A DNA stretch of 64,000 nt from contig NZ_CP157484.1 of the NCBI RefSeq assembly GCF_045348435.1, forward strand, positions 248,001 through 312,000. The letters run 5' to 3'. Positions 47,573 through 55,316 of the stretch are shown here, in pieces. A program made the translations under genes and the position numbers. Position 1 is the stretch's first letter, and every line of letters begins with the position of its first letter. This DNA comes from Alsobacter sp045348435 (GTDB taxonomy: Bacteria > Pseudomonadota > Alphaproteobacteria > Rhizobiales > Beijerinckiaceae). The notes under the pieces are model-generated. The model did no database searches, was not told where the DNA came from, and saw only the letters and a program-made list of their open reading frames with translations.

Positions 47573-48392
47573 TGCGCCACTCGCCTTCTCCTCCGACATC
47601 CGCAAAACCCCATTCCTTGACGTCGATCTCGTAGTCGATGCGCGAGAACATGCGGCCGCGGCAGACCTTCATCTGCGGCGGCGGCAGCTGGCGCTGGTTG
47701 GACAGCCGGTCCAGGAGCTCGTCGACGATCCAGCGCGGGACTTTGTCGCGCTCGGTCGGGTAGACCCACCGGAAGTTCAGGAGATGGATGAGCAGCACCT
47801 CCCAGTGGACCTCCATGTGGGCCAGCAGGCGGCGCCAGTCGATCTGGTCGTGGGCCTTCAGGATGGTGTGCGCCACGTCGGCCCCGTCATAGCGGTGCCG
47901 CAACTGGATGAAGCACTTGGAGTAGACGAGCTCGGTCGGCCCCACGATCCGGACCGGCAGGCCCATCACCTCGATCTGGCGGGCGTGCTCGAACCAGGAA
48001 TCGCCGACCGGCATGGTGCTGTTGGAGGAGGCGAAGATCACGTCGAAGAAGTGCTGGCCCTTGTAGACCTTGCCGAGCCAGCGTTCGTCCTCGATCTCCA
48101 CCGCGTAGCCGATCGACTGAAAATGGGCCAGGATGCGCTGGTAGTCGCCGGCCTTGCAGAAGATGTCGAGGTCCTTGGTGGGCCGCGAGATCCCCGTATA
48201 GGCGCTGAGCGCATAGGTTCCGGCCAGCAGATAGGGCGTGCCAAGCTGCGTCAGCTCGGTCAGCGCCTCGATGTAGAAGGCCTCGGCTTCAGGATGCTTC
48301 AGCACCGGAGTGGCTTTGGCGTCCATCAGTTGCGCGCCTAAAGATTCGGATCTGGACGTGAGGGGAGCCTTCGGATCCTGGGGCGTGGCCAT
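47565..48392 (-). CDS. Nucleotidyltransferase-fold protein of unknown function
   Basis: This 275-residue protein contains a minimal nucleotidyltransferase signature: 'GTPYLLAGTYALSAYTGISRPTKDLDIFC', with the D-x-D pair of the Pol-beta-like fold in 'KDLDIF' after a glycine-containing helix-turn. 'GQHFFDVIFASS' supplies the probable third acidic strand. The C-terminal half ('KAHDQIDWRRLLAHMEVHWE') is helical. It resembles AbiEii-like and other proteins annotated as 'nucleotidyltransferase' that transfer a nucleotide to protein or RNA, but the substrate is unknown. It is coupled by overlap to the metallophosphoesterase downstream and has an EcfG-like promoter element 39 bases upstream. Confidence 0.7.
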   Translation of the reverse strand: MATPQDPKAPLTSRSESLGAQLMDAKATPVLKHPEAEAFYIEALTELTQLGTPYLLAGTYALSAYTGISRPTKDLDIFCKAGDYQRILAHFQSIGYAVEIEDERWLGKVYKGQHFFDVIFASSNSTMPVGDSWFEHARQIEVMGLPVRIVGPTELVYSKCFIQLRHRYDGADVAHTILKAHDQIDWRRLLAHMEVHWEVLLIHLLNFRWVYPTERDKVPRWIVDELLDRLSNQRQLPPPQMKVCRGRMFSRIDYEIDVKEWGFADVGGEGEWRNE

Positions 48393-48430
48393 GGCGTGTT
48401 CCGGTCACGGCGCTCGCCGCCGCTCGTCTC

Positions 48431-48456
48431 AACACGGCCCCCGATCCTGCGGTTCC
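48431..48456 (-). promoter_or_regulatory. EcfG-like promoter element
   Basis: Minus strand: GGAAC (48456-48452), 17 bases, TGTT (48434-48431). Spacing is right for EcfG; the first -10 base differs from CGTT. It points at the nucleotidyltransferase/phosphoesterase pair, with a predicted leader of about 30 bases. Confidence 0.35.
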
Positions 48457-48485
48457 GTCCTGCCGGGGTCGGCCGGGCGGCCCGC

Positions 48486-50090
48486 TCAGGCCGCCTGCCG
48501 CGTGAGCTCGATGAGCAGGCCTTCGTGCCCGCGCAGGGTGAGCGCGCCGCCCACCGGATTCGCCGGAACCTGCGCCAGGGTGGAGACGAGCACGTGGCCG
48601 CCCTGCAGGTGGTCCGGCAGGTGGACCGTCTGGGGATCTCCAGTGAGGTTCAGCGCGGCCATGACCCGCTCGTCGCCGGCCTCGCGCAGATAGACGAACA
48701 CCTCGTCGGTGACCAGAACGGGCGCGTAGCGTCCCACCATCAGGGATTTCCTCTCTCGCCTCAACGCGATGAGATTGCGGGTCAGGGTCAGGATCGAGGC
48801 GGGTTCGTCCCGCATCGCCGCGACGTTGCGTGAATGCCAGTCCTGGTTCAGCGGCAGCCAGGGCTCGACGCTTGAGAACCCGGCGTTCGGCGACCGGTCC
48901 CACGGCATCGGCGTACGCGACGGGTCGCGGCCGATGCCGATCCCCGGCTCGTTCTTCTCCCAGGGGTCCTGCACCCGATCGCGGGGGATGTGCACGGCCG
49001 GCATCCCGAGTTCGTCGCCGTAATAGAGGGTCGGCGTCCCGCGCAGGGTCAACAGCAGCATGGCGGCGACGCGCGCCTGGGCCTGCCCGACGCGAGCGGC
49101 GATGCGCGGCTGGTCGTGGTTGCTGAGCACCCAGTTCGGCCAGCCGCCCTCCGGCAGCTTGCCCTCATATTCCCGCACCAGCGCCTCGATGTCGCGCGCC
49201 CGCCACGTCGTGTGGATGAGCTGGAAGTTGAACGGCAGGTGCGCGCCCGTCAGGTCCGGGCCGTAATAGGTCACCAGCCGCTCGATCGGCAGATAGATCT
49301 CGCCGATCAGCACCCGGTCCGGATAGCCGTCCAGGACCTTCCGCATGCCGGCGATGACGCCGTAGATGTCCGGGTGGTCGGCCGAATGGATCTGCAGCAG
49401 CCTGTTGATGGCCGGCTGGCCGGGCGTGTAGCCCGGATTGGGCGGGTTGTCCCGCATCTCCGGGTCCTTCATCAGGTGCCAGATCACGTCGACCCGGAAC
49501 CCGTCCACCCCCCGCTCCAGCCAGAAACGCAGCGTGTCGAACATCGCTTCGCGCAGCTCGGGGTTGCGCCAGTTCAGGTCTGGCTGCTCCTTCAGGAACG
49601 CGTGGTAGTAATACTGGCCCGTCGCCTCGTCGAACGTCCACGCGCTGCCGCCGAAATTGCTGATCCAGTTATTGGGCGGCCCGCCGCCCGGGGCCGGATC
49701 GCGCCAGATGTACCAGTCGCGCTTGGGGTTGGTCCGCGACGACCGGCTCTCCCGGAACCAGGCGTGCTGGCTCGACGAGTGGTTCGGCACAAAATCGAGG
49801 ATCAGCTTGAGACCGCGCTCGTGGGCCTCGCCCACCAGCCGGTCGAAATCGGCCAGCGAGCCGAAGAGCGGATCGATGTCGCGGTAGTCGGCGACGTCGT
49901 AGCCGCCATCCGCCATGGGAGACGGATAGATCGGCGAAATCCACAGCGCATCGACGCCGAGCCACGCGAGGTGGTCGAGCCGGCGCCGGATCCCCTCCAG
50001 GTCCCCGACCCCGTCGCCGTTGGTGTCCTGGAAGGAGCGCGGATAGATCTGATAGACGATCCCGCGCTTCCACCATGTCCGCTCAGCCAT
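48486..50090 (-). CDS. GH13 alpha-glucosidase
   Basis: This 534-residue cytoplasmic enzyme of the oligo-1,6-glucosidase/alpha-glucosidase type has 'GIVYQIYPRSFQDTNGDGVG', nucleophile Asp201 in 'GVDGFRVDVIWHL', acid Glu264 in 'VLIGEIYLPIERL' and Asp326 in 'WVLSNHDQPRIAAR'. In GH13_31-like enzymes the residue right after the nucleophile influences linkage choice; Val202 here is the residue seen in alpha-1,4-preferring maltases, whereas isomaltases often carry Thr. ATG 50090 has GGAG seven bases upstream. It is divergent from treZ and would hydrolyse maltose or short maltodextrins from the glucan cycle to glucose. Confidence 0.92.
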   Translation of the reverse strand: MAERTWWKRGIVYQIYPRSFQDTNGDGVGDLEGIRRRLDHLAWLGVDALWISPIYPSPMADGGYDVADYRDIDPLFGSLADFDRLVGEAHERGLKLILDFVPNHSSSQHAWFRESRSSRTNPKRDWYIWRDPAPGGGPPNNWISNFGGSAWTFDEATGQYYYHAFLKEQPDLNWRNPELREAMFDTLRFWLERGVDGFRVDVIWHLMKDPEMRDNPPNPGYTPGQPAINRLLQIHSADHPDIYGVIAGMRKVLDGYPDRVLIGEIYLPIERLVTYYGPDLTGAHLPFNFQLIHTTWRARDIEALVREYEGKLPEGGWPNWVLSNHDQPRIAARVGQAQARVAAMLLLTLRGTPTLYYGDELGMPAVHIPRDRVQDPWEKNEPGIGIGRDPSRTPMPWDRSPNAGFSSVEPWLPLNQDWHSRNVAAMRDEPASILTLTRNLIALRRERKSLMVGRYAPVLVTDEVFVYLREAGDERVMAALNLTGDPQTVHLPDHLQGGHVLVSTLAQVPANPVGGALTLRGHEGLLIELTRQAA

Positions 50091-50205
50091 GCGGTTCTCC
50101 TGAAGGCGATGCCGGACGGGCTCGGGCGAGCCGTCCTGGCGTCGTGAACTGTTCAGCGTCCGGGGCGAATGCGGCGCCGGCCCGTCCGGTTCCACCCGGG
50201 GTCTC

Positions 50206-50231
50206 GGAACCTGTGCTTCGCATTCCGGGTT
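50206..50231 (+). promoter_or_regulatory. EcfG-like promoter upstream of treZ
   Basis: GGAAC (50206-50210), 17 bases, GGTT (50228-50231). Spacing matches EcfG; the first -10 base differs from CGTT. A start near 50238 would give a leader of about 36 bases before treZ. Confidence 0.42.
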
Positions 50232-50273
50232 CTCAGCCGGCGGACCAGCCTGCGGGCGGGAGATGATCGGAAC

Positions 50274-52175
50274 ATGACGACGTGGCGCAGCGAGGCCGCG
50301 GCTGGCAGGCGTTATCCTGTCGGCGCGGAACTGGTCGAGGGAGGCGTGCACTTCCGCGTCTGGGCTCCGCGCGCGCGATCCATCGCGGTGGCCGTCGAGG
50401 ACGGCCCCGTCATTCCCCTCGCATCCGAGCCGGAAGGCTACTTTTCCGGGTTGGTCGCCGACGCCGGCGCGGGCCTGCGCTATCGATACGAGGTCGACGG
50501 GGAGAAGCGCTATCCGGACCCGGCCTCGCGTTTCCAACCCGAGGGTCCGCATGGGCCGTCGCAGGTGATCGATCCGGCGCGCTACCGCTGGCGCGACGCC
50601 GACTGGGCCGGCGTGGAGCTGCATGGGCAGGTCCTCTACGAACTCCATGTGGGGACCTTCACTCCAGAAGGGTCCTGGGCGGCGGCGGCCTTGAAGCTGC
50701 CCTTTCTCAAGGAGCTCGGCGTCACCGTCATCGAGATGATGCCCGTCAACGAGTTCCCGGGCCGCTTCGGCTGGGGCTATGACGGGGTCGACCTGTTCGC
50801 TCCAACGAGACTCTATGGAAGTCCCGACGACCTGCGCGCCTTCATCGACGCCGCGCACGGCCTCGGCATGGGAGTGATCCATGACGTGGTCTACAACCAC
50901 TTCGGGCCGGACGGCTGCTACCTGAACTGCTTCGCGCCCTATACGTCGGACAAGCACGCCAACGAATGGGGCGAGTCGGTCAACTTCGACGGCGAGGGCG
51001 GCGCCGGCGTGCGCGAGTTCGTCCTGGCCAATGCGGCCTACTGGATTGACGAGTTCCATTTCGACGGACTGCGCGTCGACGCCACCCAGGCCATCATGGA
51101 CGATAGCCCGGAGCACATCCTCGCCGGCCTCACCAAGGCCGCCCGCGAGGCCGCGCCGGGCCGGAGCGTGATCATCGTCGGCGAGAACGAGCCCCAGCAC
51201 GCGCGCCTCATGCGTCCCTTCGACATCGGCGGCTATGGTTTCGACGCGCTCTGGAACGATGATTTCCACCACTCCGCCATGGTGGCGCTCACGGGCCGGG
51301 CCGAGGCCTATTTCAAGGACCATGAGGGCTCGCCGCAGGAGTTCGTCTCCGCCGCCAAATACGGCTTCCTCTTCCAGGGCCAGTTCTACGCCTGGCAGGC
51401 CAAGCGCCGCGGCGCGCCGGCGGGCGGCGTGCGGCCGGCGCAGTTCGTGATGTTCCTGGAGAACCACGACCAGGTCGCCAACCACGCTCCCGGCGAGCGC
51501 CTGGTCCGGCGCACCAGCCCCGGCCGGCTGAGGGCCGCGACGGCGCTGACGCTGCTGATGCCCGGAACGCCGATGCTGTTCCAGGGCCAGGAGTTCGGCT
51601 CGACCAAGCCGTTCATCTATTTCGCCGACCACACGCCGGACCTGGCCGAATTGGTCCGCCACGGCCGGCGCGGCTTTCTCGACCAGTTCCAGAGCGTCGC
51701 GGACGAGGCCGGGCTGACGCTGCTGTCCCCGGAAGACCCTGCCGCCTTCGAGGCCTGCAAGCTCGACTGGGACGAATGCGAGCGGAACGTCGCGACCCTG
51801 GCGCTTCACCGCGACCTGCTGCGGTTGCGGCGTGAGGATCCCGTCTTCGCCAGCCAAGGCGCGCTCGGCGTCGACGGCGCGGTGCTGGGGCCGGAGGCGT
51901 TCCTGCTGCGGTTCTTCGGCCAGGACGGCGACGACCGGCTCCTGCTGGTCAATTTCGGCCGCGACCTGGTGCGGTCATCGCTGGCCGAGCCGCTCGCGGC
52001 GCCGCCGGAGGGTCGCCTGTGGCGCTGCCTTTGGTCCAGCGAATCGCCGGCCTATGGGGGAGCGGGCACGCCCGTGATCGAGAGCCCGACCCATTGGCGC
52101 ATCCCCGGCCATGCCGCGGTGGCGCTGTCCGGCGCGCCGGCCGAGGCGGGCGAGGCCGAGCCTCAGCCGGCCTGA
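50274..52175 (+). CDS. treZ: Malto-oligosyltrehalose trehalohydrolase TreZ (GH13_10)
   Basis: TreZ cuts free trehalose from the trehalosyl end made by TreY. This 633-residue protein has an N-terminal CBM48-like domain ('VGAELVEGGVHFRVWAPRAR'), 'VIEMMPVNEFPGRFGWGYDG', nucleophile Asp269 in 'DGLRVDATQAIMDDSPEHIL', acid Glu304 in 'VIIVGENEPQHARLM' and Asp in 'MFLENHDQVANHAPGERL'. These are TreZ signatures. ATG 50274 has CGGAAC and an upstream GGGAG. It is apart from treY, about 13 kb away, with its own divergent promoter region. The last 13 bases overlap the convergent cobU-like gene. Confidence 0.95.
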   Translation: MTTWRSEAAAGRRYPVGAELVEGGVHFRVWAPRARSIAVAVEDGPVIPLASEPEGYFSGLVADAGAGLRYRYEVDGEKRYPDPASRFQPEGPHGPSQVIDPARYRWRDADWAGVELHGQVLYELHVGTFTPEGSWAAAALKLPFLKELGVTVIEMMPVNEFPGRFGWGYDGVDLFAPTRLYGSPDDLRAFIDAAHGLGMGVIHDVVYNHFGPDGCYLNCFAPYTSDKHANEWGESVNFDGEGGAGVREFVLANAAYWIDEFHFDGLRVDATQAIMDDSPEHILAGLTKAAREAAPGRSVIIVGENEPQHARLMRPFDIGGYGFDALWNDDFHHSAMVALTGRAEAYFKDHEGSPQEFVSAAKYGFLFQGQFYAWQAKRRGAPAGGVRPAQFVMFLENHDQVANHAPGERLVRRTSPGRLRAATALTLLMPGTPMLFQGQEFGSTKPFIYFADHTPDLAELVRHGRRGFLDQFQSVADEAGLTLLSPEDPAAFEACKLDWDECERNVATLALHRDLLRLRREDPVFASQGALGVDGAVLGPEAFLLRFFGQDGDDRLLLVNFGRDLVRSSLAEPLAAPPEGRLWRCLWSSESPAYGGAGTPVIESPTHWRIPGHAAVALSGAPAEAGEAEPQPA

Positions 52176-52702
52176 ACGTCCTTCACGGTCAGGGGCAGGC
52201 CCGCCACCATGAAGAGGACGCGATCGGCCCGCGCCGCCACGCGCTGGTGAAGCCGGCCGGCTTCGTCCCGGAAGGCGCGGGCGAGACGGTTCTCCGGCAC
52301 GATGCCGAGCCCGACCTCGTTGCTCACCATCACGACGGGCGCGCGGATCCGGTCGAGCGCGTGGTCGAGCCGCTGGACGGCGTGCCCGATGTCGTGCTCG
52401 CCCAGCATGAGGTTCGTGAGCCACAGGGTCAGGCAGTCGACCAGGATGGGCTGCGGCTCCGCGCCGAGGTCTTCCAGCGCGCCGGGCAGATCGAGGGGCG
52501 CTTCGCGCGTCAGCCATCCCGGCCCGCGGCGGTCTTTGTGGAGGGCGATGCGCTCCTCCATCTCGGCGTCGAAGGCTTGGCCGGTCGCGACGTAGCGCCA
52601 CGGCCCGGGTTCCGCCGTGACGAGCTCTTCGGCGCGCCGGCTCTTGCCGGAGCGCGCTCCGCCGAGGACGAAGGTGAGGGGAGGCAGCGACATCGCGGCC
52701 AT
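52163..52702 (-). CDS. cobU: Adenosylcobinamide kinase / adenosylcobinamide-phosphate guanylyltransferase
   Basis: CobU (CobP in aerobic-pathway naming) phosphorylates adenosylcobinamide and adds GMP in cobalamin assembly. This 179-residue protein has the P-loop GGARSGKS at residues 14-21, 'WRYVATGQAFDAEMEERIALHKDRRG' (including the conserved His of the guanylylation site), 'ILVDCLTLWLTNLM' and 'VVMVSNEVGLGIVPENRLAR', all family signatures. Starts at ATG 52702 or ATG 52693 are equally possible. No other cobalamin gene is adjacent and no cobalamin riboswitch was recognised upstream, so it is isolated here. Its 3' end overlaps treZ by 13 bases. Confidence 0.93.
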   Translation of the reverse strand: MAAMSLPPLTFVLGGARSGKSRRAEELVTAEPGPWRYVATGQAFDAEMEERIALHKDRRGPGWLTREAPLDLPGALEDLGAEPQPILVDCLTLWLTNLMLGEHDIGHAVQRLDHALDRIRAPVVMVSNEVGLGIVPENRLARAFRDEAGRLHQRVAARADRVLFMVAGLPLTVKDVQAG

Positions 52703-52830
52703 GCAAACCCCAACCGCCCGACGCTGTCCAGCCTTGCCGTCGGGGGCGTTGCCACCCGGCGTCGAGGCGATAGTCTCCGCCCAACCCAAGCGCGAGGCGG
52801 AACGCCGAAGCGCCAAGCCGGAGGAACACC

Positions 52831-53919
52831 ATGGCCGCCATCCGCACCGTCGTGACAGGCTTCTACCGGATCCCGCTCCCGGTCGTCCTGACGGATTCCA
52901 CCCACGGCGAGATGAGCGCCTTCGAGCTCGTGACCGCCCGCGTCGCCGACGCCGAGGGCCACGAAGGGGTCGGCTACACCTATACGGTCGGACGCAATGG
53001 CGGCGCGGTGGCCGACATCCTGTCGCGCGAAATCGCCCCGATCGTGGCCGGCCAGGACGCGGACCGGATCGAGCATCTCTGGCAGCACCTGTGGTGGGCC
53101 CTGCATTATGGCGGCCGCGGCGGCCCGACCGTGCTGGCCATCTCGGCCTTCGACATGGCCTTGTGGGACCTGAAGGCCCAGCGGGCCGGCGTCCCGCTCT
53201 GGGCGCTGCTGGGCGGGTTCGACCCGCGCGTGCCCTGCTACGCCGGCGGGATCGACCTCGACCTGCCGCTCGACAAGCTGCTCGAGCAGACCGACGGGAA
53301 TCTCGCCAAGGGCTTCCGGGCGATCAAGATGAAGGTCGGCCGGGCCCGCCTGTCGGAGGACGTCCAGCGGGTGGCGGCGATGCGCGAGAAGCTGGGAGAC
53401 GGCTTCCCGCTGATGGTGGACGCCAACATGAAATGGTCCGCCGACCAGGCGATCCGCGCCGCGCGGGCCTTCGCGCCGCACGACCTGACCTGGCTGGAGG
53501 AGCCCTGCTCGCCCGACGACATCGCCGGCCACGCGCGCGTGCTGCGCGAGGGCGGCCTGCCGATCGCGACGGGCGAGAATCTCCGCTCCCTGTGGGAGTT
53601 CCGGAATTACGTCGCCGCCGACGCGGTCAGCTATCCCGAGCCGGACGTGACGAATTGCGGCGGAGTCACCGCCTTCATGAAGATCGCCCATCTGGCGGAG
53701 GCCTTCGGACTGCCGGTGACGTCGCATGGCGCGCACGACGTCACCGTCCACCTGCTGGCCGCCTGTCCGAACCGGTCCTACCTGGAGGCGCACGGTTTCG
53801 GCCTGGAGCGCTACATCGCCCACCCGCTCCGGATCGAGGACGGGATGGCGCTGGCCCCGGATCGCCCCGGCCACGGCGTGGAGTTTGATTGGAAGGGCCT
53901 GGACGCGCTGAGCGCCTGA
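52831..53919 (+). CDS. Enolase-superfamily enzyme, mandelate-racemase group
   Basis: This 362-residue enzyme has the complete mandelate-racemase catalytic set: Lys166 and Lys168 in 'GFRAIKMKVG', metal ligands Asp197 ('LMVDANM'), Glu223 ('WLEEP') and Glu249 ('TGEN'), and the Asp272-His299 dyad ('PEPDV' and 'TSHGAHDV'). The spacing tracks mandelate racemase itself with an offset of two residues. Such enzymes abstract a proton alpha to a carboxylate; known members dehydrate or epimerise acid sugars or racemise hydroxy acids. The substrate is unknown; neighbours give no clue. The N-terminal capping domain ('YTYTVGRNGGAVADIL') is present and full length. Confidence 0.88.
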   Translation: MAAIRTVVTGFYRIPLPVVLTDSTHGEMSAFELVTARVADAEGHEGVGYTYTVGRNGGAVADILSREIAPIVAGQDADRIEHLWQHLWWALHYGGRGGPTVLAISAFDMALWDLKAQRAGVPLWALLGGFDPRVPCYAGGIDLDLPLDKLLEQTDGNLAKGFRAIKMKVGRARLSEDVQRVAAMREKLGDGFPLMVDANMKWSADQAIRAARAFAPHDLTWLEEPCSPDDIAGHARVLREGGLPIATGENLRSLWEFRNYVAADAVSYPEPDVTNCGGVTAFMKIAHLAEAFGLPVTSHGAHDVTVHLLAACPNRSYLEAHGFGLERYIAHPLRIEDGMALAPDRPGHGVEFDWKGLDALSA

Positions 53920-53943
53920 CCTCCGCCGGAGCCTGCGCCCGCC

Positions 53944-54012
53944 TGTCTCGAAGCGGAACGCCGCGTCCCATCCGGGCGCGGCCGCGGGGGCGGATCAGCG
54001 CCTTTCGAGACA
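53944..54012. repeat. Inverted repeat in the wecB leader region
   Basis: TGTCTCGAA (53944-53952) and TTCGAGACA (54004-54012) are exact reverse complements 51 bases apart, in the 193-base gap between the mandelate-racemase-type gene and wecB. The interior is GC-rich and could fold. It may act as a terminator or processing stem for the upstream transcript. Confidence 0.4.
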
Positions 54013-54112
54013 CAACTTAGGGTTGTTAAACACAAAAGCCCTGGCTCGCGGATTGCTGCTTCAGCCTCGAACGAGAACCGGCCCTGTCGGCCGGCGCGAT
54101 TGAGGCTGGCGC

Positions 54113-55294
54113 ATGCGTATCCTTTCCGTGTTCGGGACTCGTCCCGAGGCCATCAAGATGGCTCCCATCGTGCGGGCCCTGCGGGCCGCTCCCGGCGTCG
54201 AGTCGCGGGTCTGCGTGACCGGCCAGCACCGCCAGATGCTCGACGAGACGCTCGCGATCTTCGACCTGCGCCCCGACGACGACCTCGACATCATGACCGG
54301 CGGGCAGACGCTGGCCGACATCTCGGCCCGGGTCCTGACCGGTCTTGACCCCATCATGCGGTCGTACCGCCCCGACTTCGTCCTCGTGCAGGGGGACACC
54401 GCGACCAGCACGGCCGCCGCGCTCTCCGCCTTCTTCAACCGCAGCCGGGTCGGCCACGTGGAAGCCGGCCTGCGGACCGGCGACATGGCCAGCCCGTGGC
54501 CCGAGGAGGCGAACCGGCGCGTGACCGCCGTCGTCACCGACCGCCATTACGCCCCGACCGAGAAGGCCCGCCGGGCGCTGCTGGCGGAGGGCTATCCGGG
54601 CTCGTCCATCCTGGTCACCGGCAACTCCGTGATCGACGCGCTGCTGCTCGTGGCCGAGGACGTCACGGCCCCCGGCCCTCAACGCCGGGCTTTGGAGGAG
54701 CGGTTCTCCTGGCTGACGCCCGGCAAGCGCCTCGTGCTCGTCACCGGCCACCGCCGCGAAAGCTTCGGCGACGGCTTCATCCGGATCTGCCAGGCCCTTC
54801 GCGCCCTGTCGGCCCGGGAGGACGTGCAGATCGTGTACCCGGTTCACCTCAACCCCAATGTGCGCCAGCCCGTTTTCGACATCCTGTCCGGGATCGAGAA
54901 CATCCACCTCATCGAGCCGCAGGACTATCGCAGCTTCGTCTATCTCATGACCCGCGCCAGCCTGATCCTGACGGACTCCGGCGGCGTGCAGGAGGAGGCG
55001 CCCGCCTTGGGCAAGCCCGTGCTGGTGATGCGCGACACCAGCGAGCGCATGGAGGCGATCGAGGCCGGGGTCGCGAGGCTGGTCTCGACGGACCCCGACG
55101 CCATCGTGGCCCATGTCCACGACCTCCTGGACGACCGTCGCCGCTACGCCGCCATGGCGCAGGGCGCGAACCCGTTCGGCGACGGCGCGGCCGCCGAGCG
55201 GATCGTCGAGGATCTGATGATCTGCTGCGGCCATCCCGCCGCGCTGCGTCCCGCGATCCGCCGTGAGCGCCTGATGGCCGCCGTCGCGGTCTGA
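54113..55294 (+). CDS. wecB: Non-hydrolysing UDP-N-acetylglucosamine 2-epimerase
   Basis: WecB interconverts UDP-GlcNAc and UDP-ManNAc to supply ManNAc or its derivatives for surface polysaccharide. This 393-residue GT-B-fold enzyme shows 'GTRPEAIKMAPIVRAL', 'VQGDTATSTAAALSAFF', 'GHVEAGLRTGDMASPWPEEA', 'VTGHRRESFGDGFIRIC', and 'LTDSGGVQEEAPALGKPVLV' followed by 'MRDTSERMEAIEAG'. These cover the active-site His, Glu and Arg residues. It heads the exopolysaccharide cluster, facing the gene at 55317 with 22 bases between the stops. Confidence 0.94.
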   Translation: MRILSVFGTRPEAIKMAPIVRALRAAPGVESRVCVTGQHRQMLDETLAIFDLRPDDDLDIMTGGQTLADISARVLTGLDPIMRSYRPDFVLVQGDTATSTAAALSAFFNRSRVGHVEAGLRTGDMASPWPEEANRRVTAVVTDRHYAPTEKARRALLAEGYPGSSILVTGNSVIDALLLVAEDVTAPGPQRRALEERFSWLTPGKRLVLVTGHRRESFGDGFIRICQALRALSAREDVQIVYPVHLNPNVRQPVFDILSGIENIHLIEPQDYRSFVYLMTRASLILTDSGGVQEEAPALGKPVLVMRDTSERMEAIEAGVARLVSTDPDAIVAHVHDLLDDRRRYAAMAQGANPFGDGAAAERIVEDLMICCGHPAALRPAIRRERLMAAVAV

Positions 55295-55316
55295 GCGCCT
55301 CGGGGCTGCGTCGCGC

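Noticed and set aside
50091..51857. Very long N-terminal extension of the minus-strand alpha-glucosidase frame
   Set aside because: The extension runs antisense through treZ and has no recognisable domain. ATG 50090 with GGAG upstream gives the family-normal enzyme.
52703..52830. Possible cobalamin riboswitch upstream of cobU
   Set aside because: No conserved B12-box-like sequence or convincing fold was found on the minus strand, and the gap is shorter than a full riboswitch.
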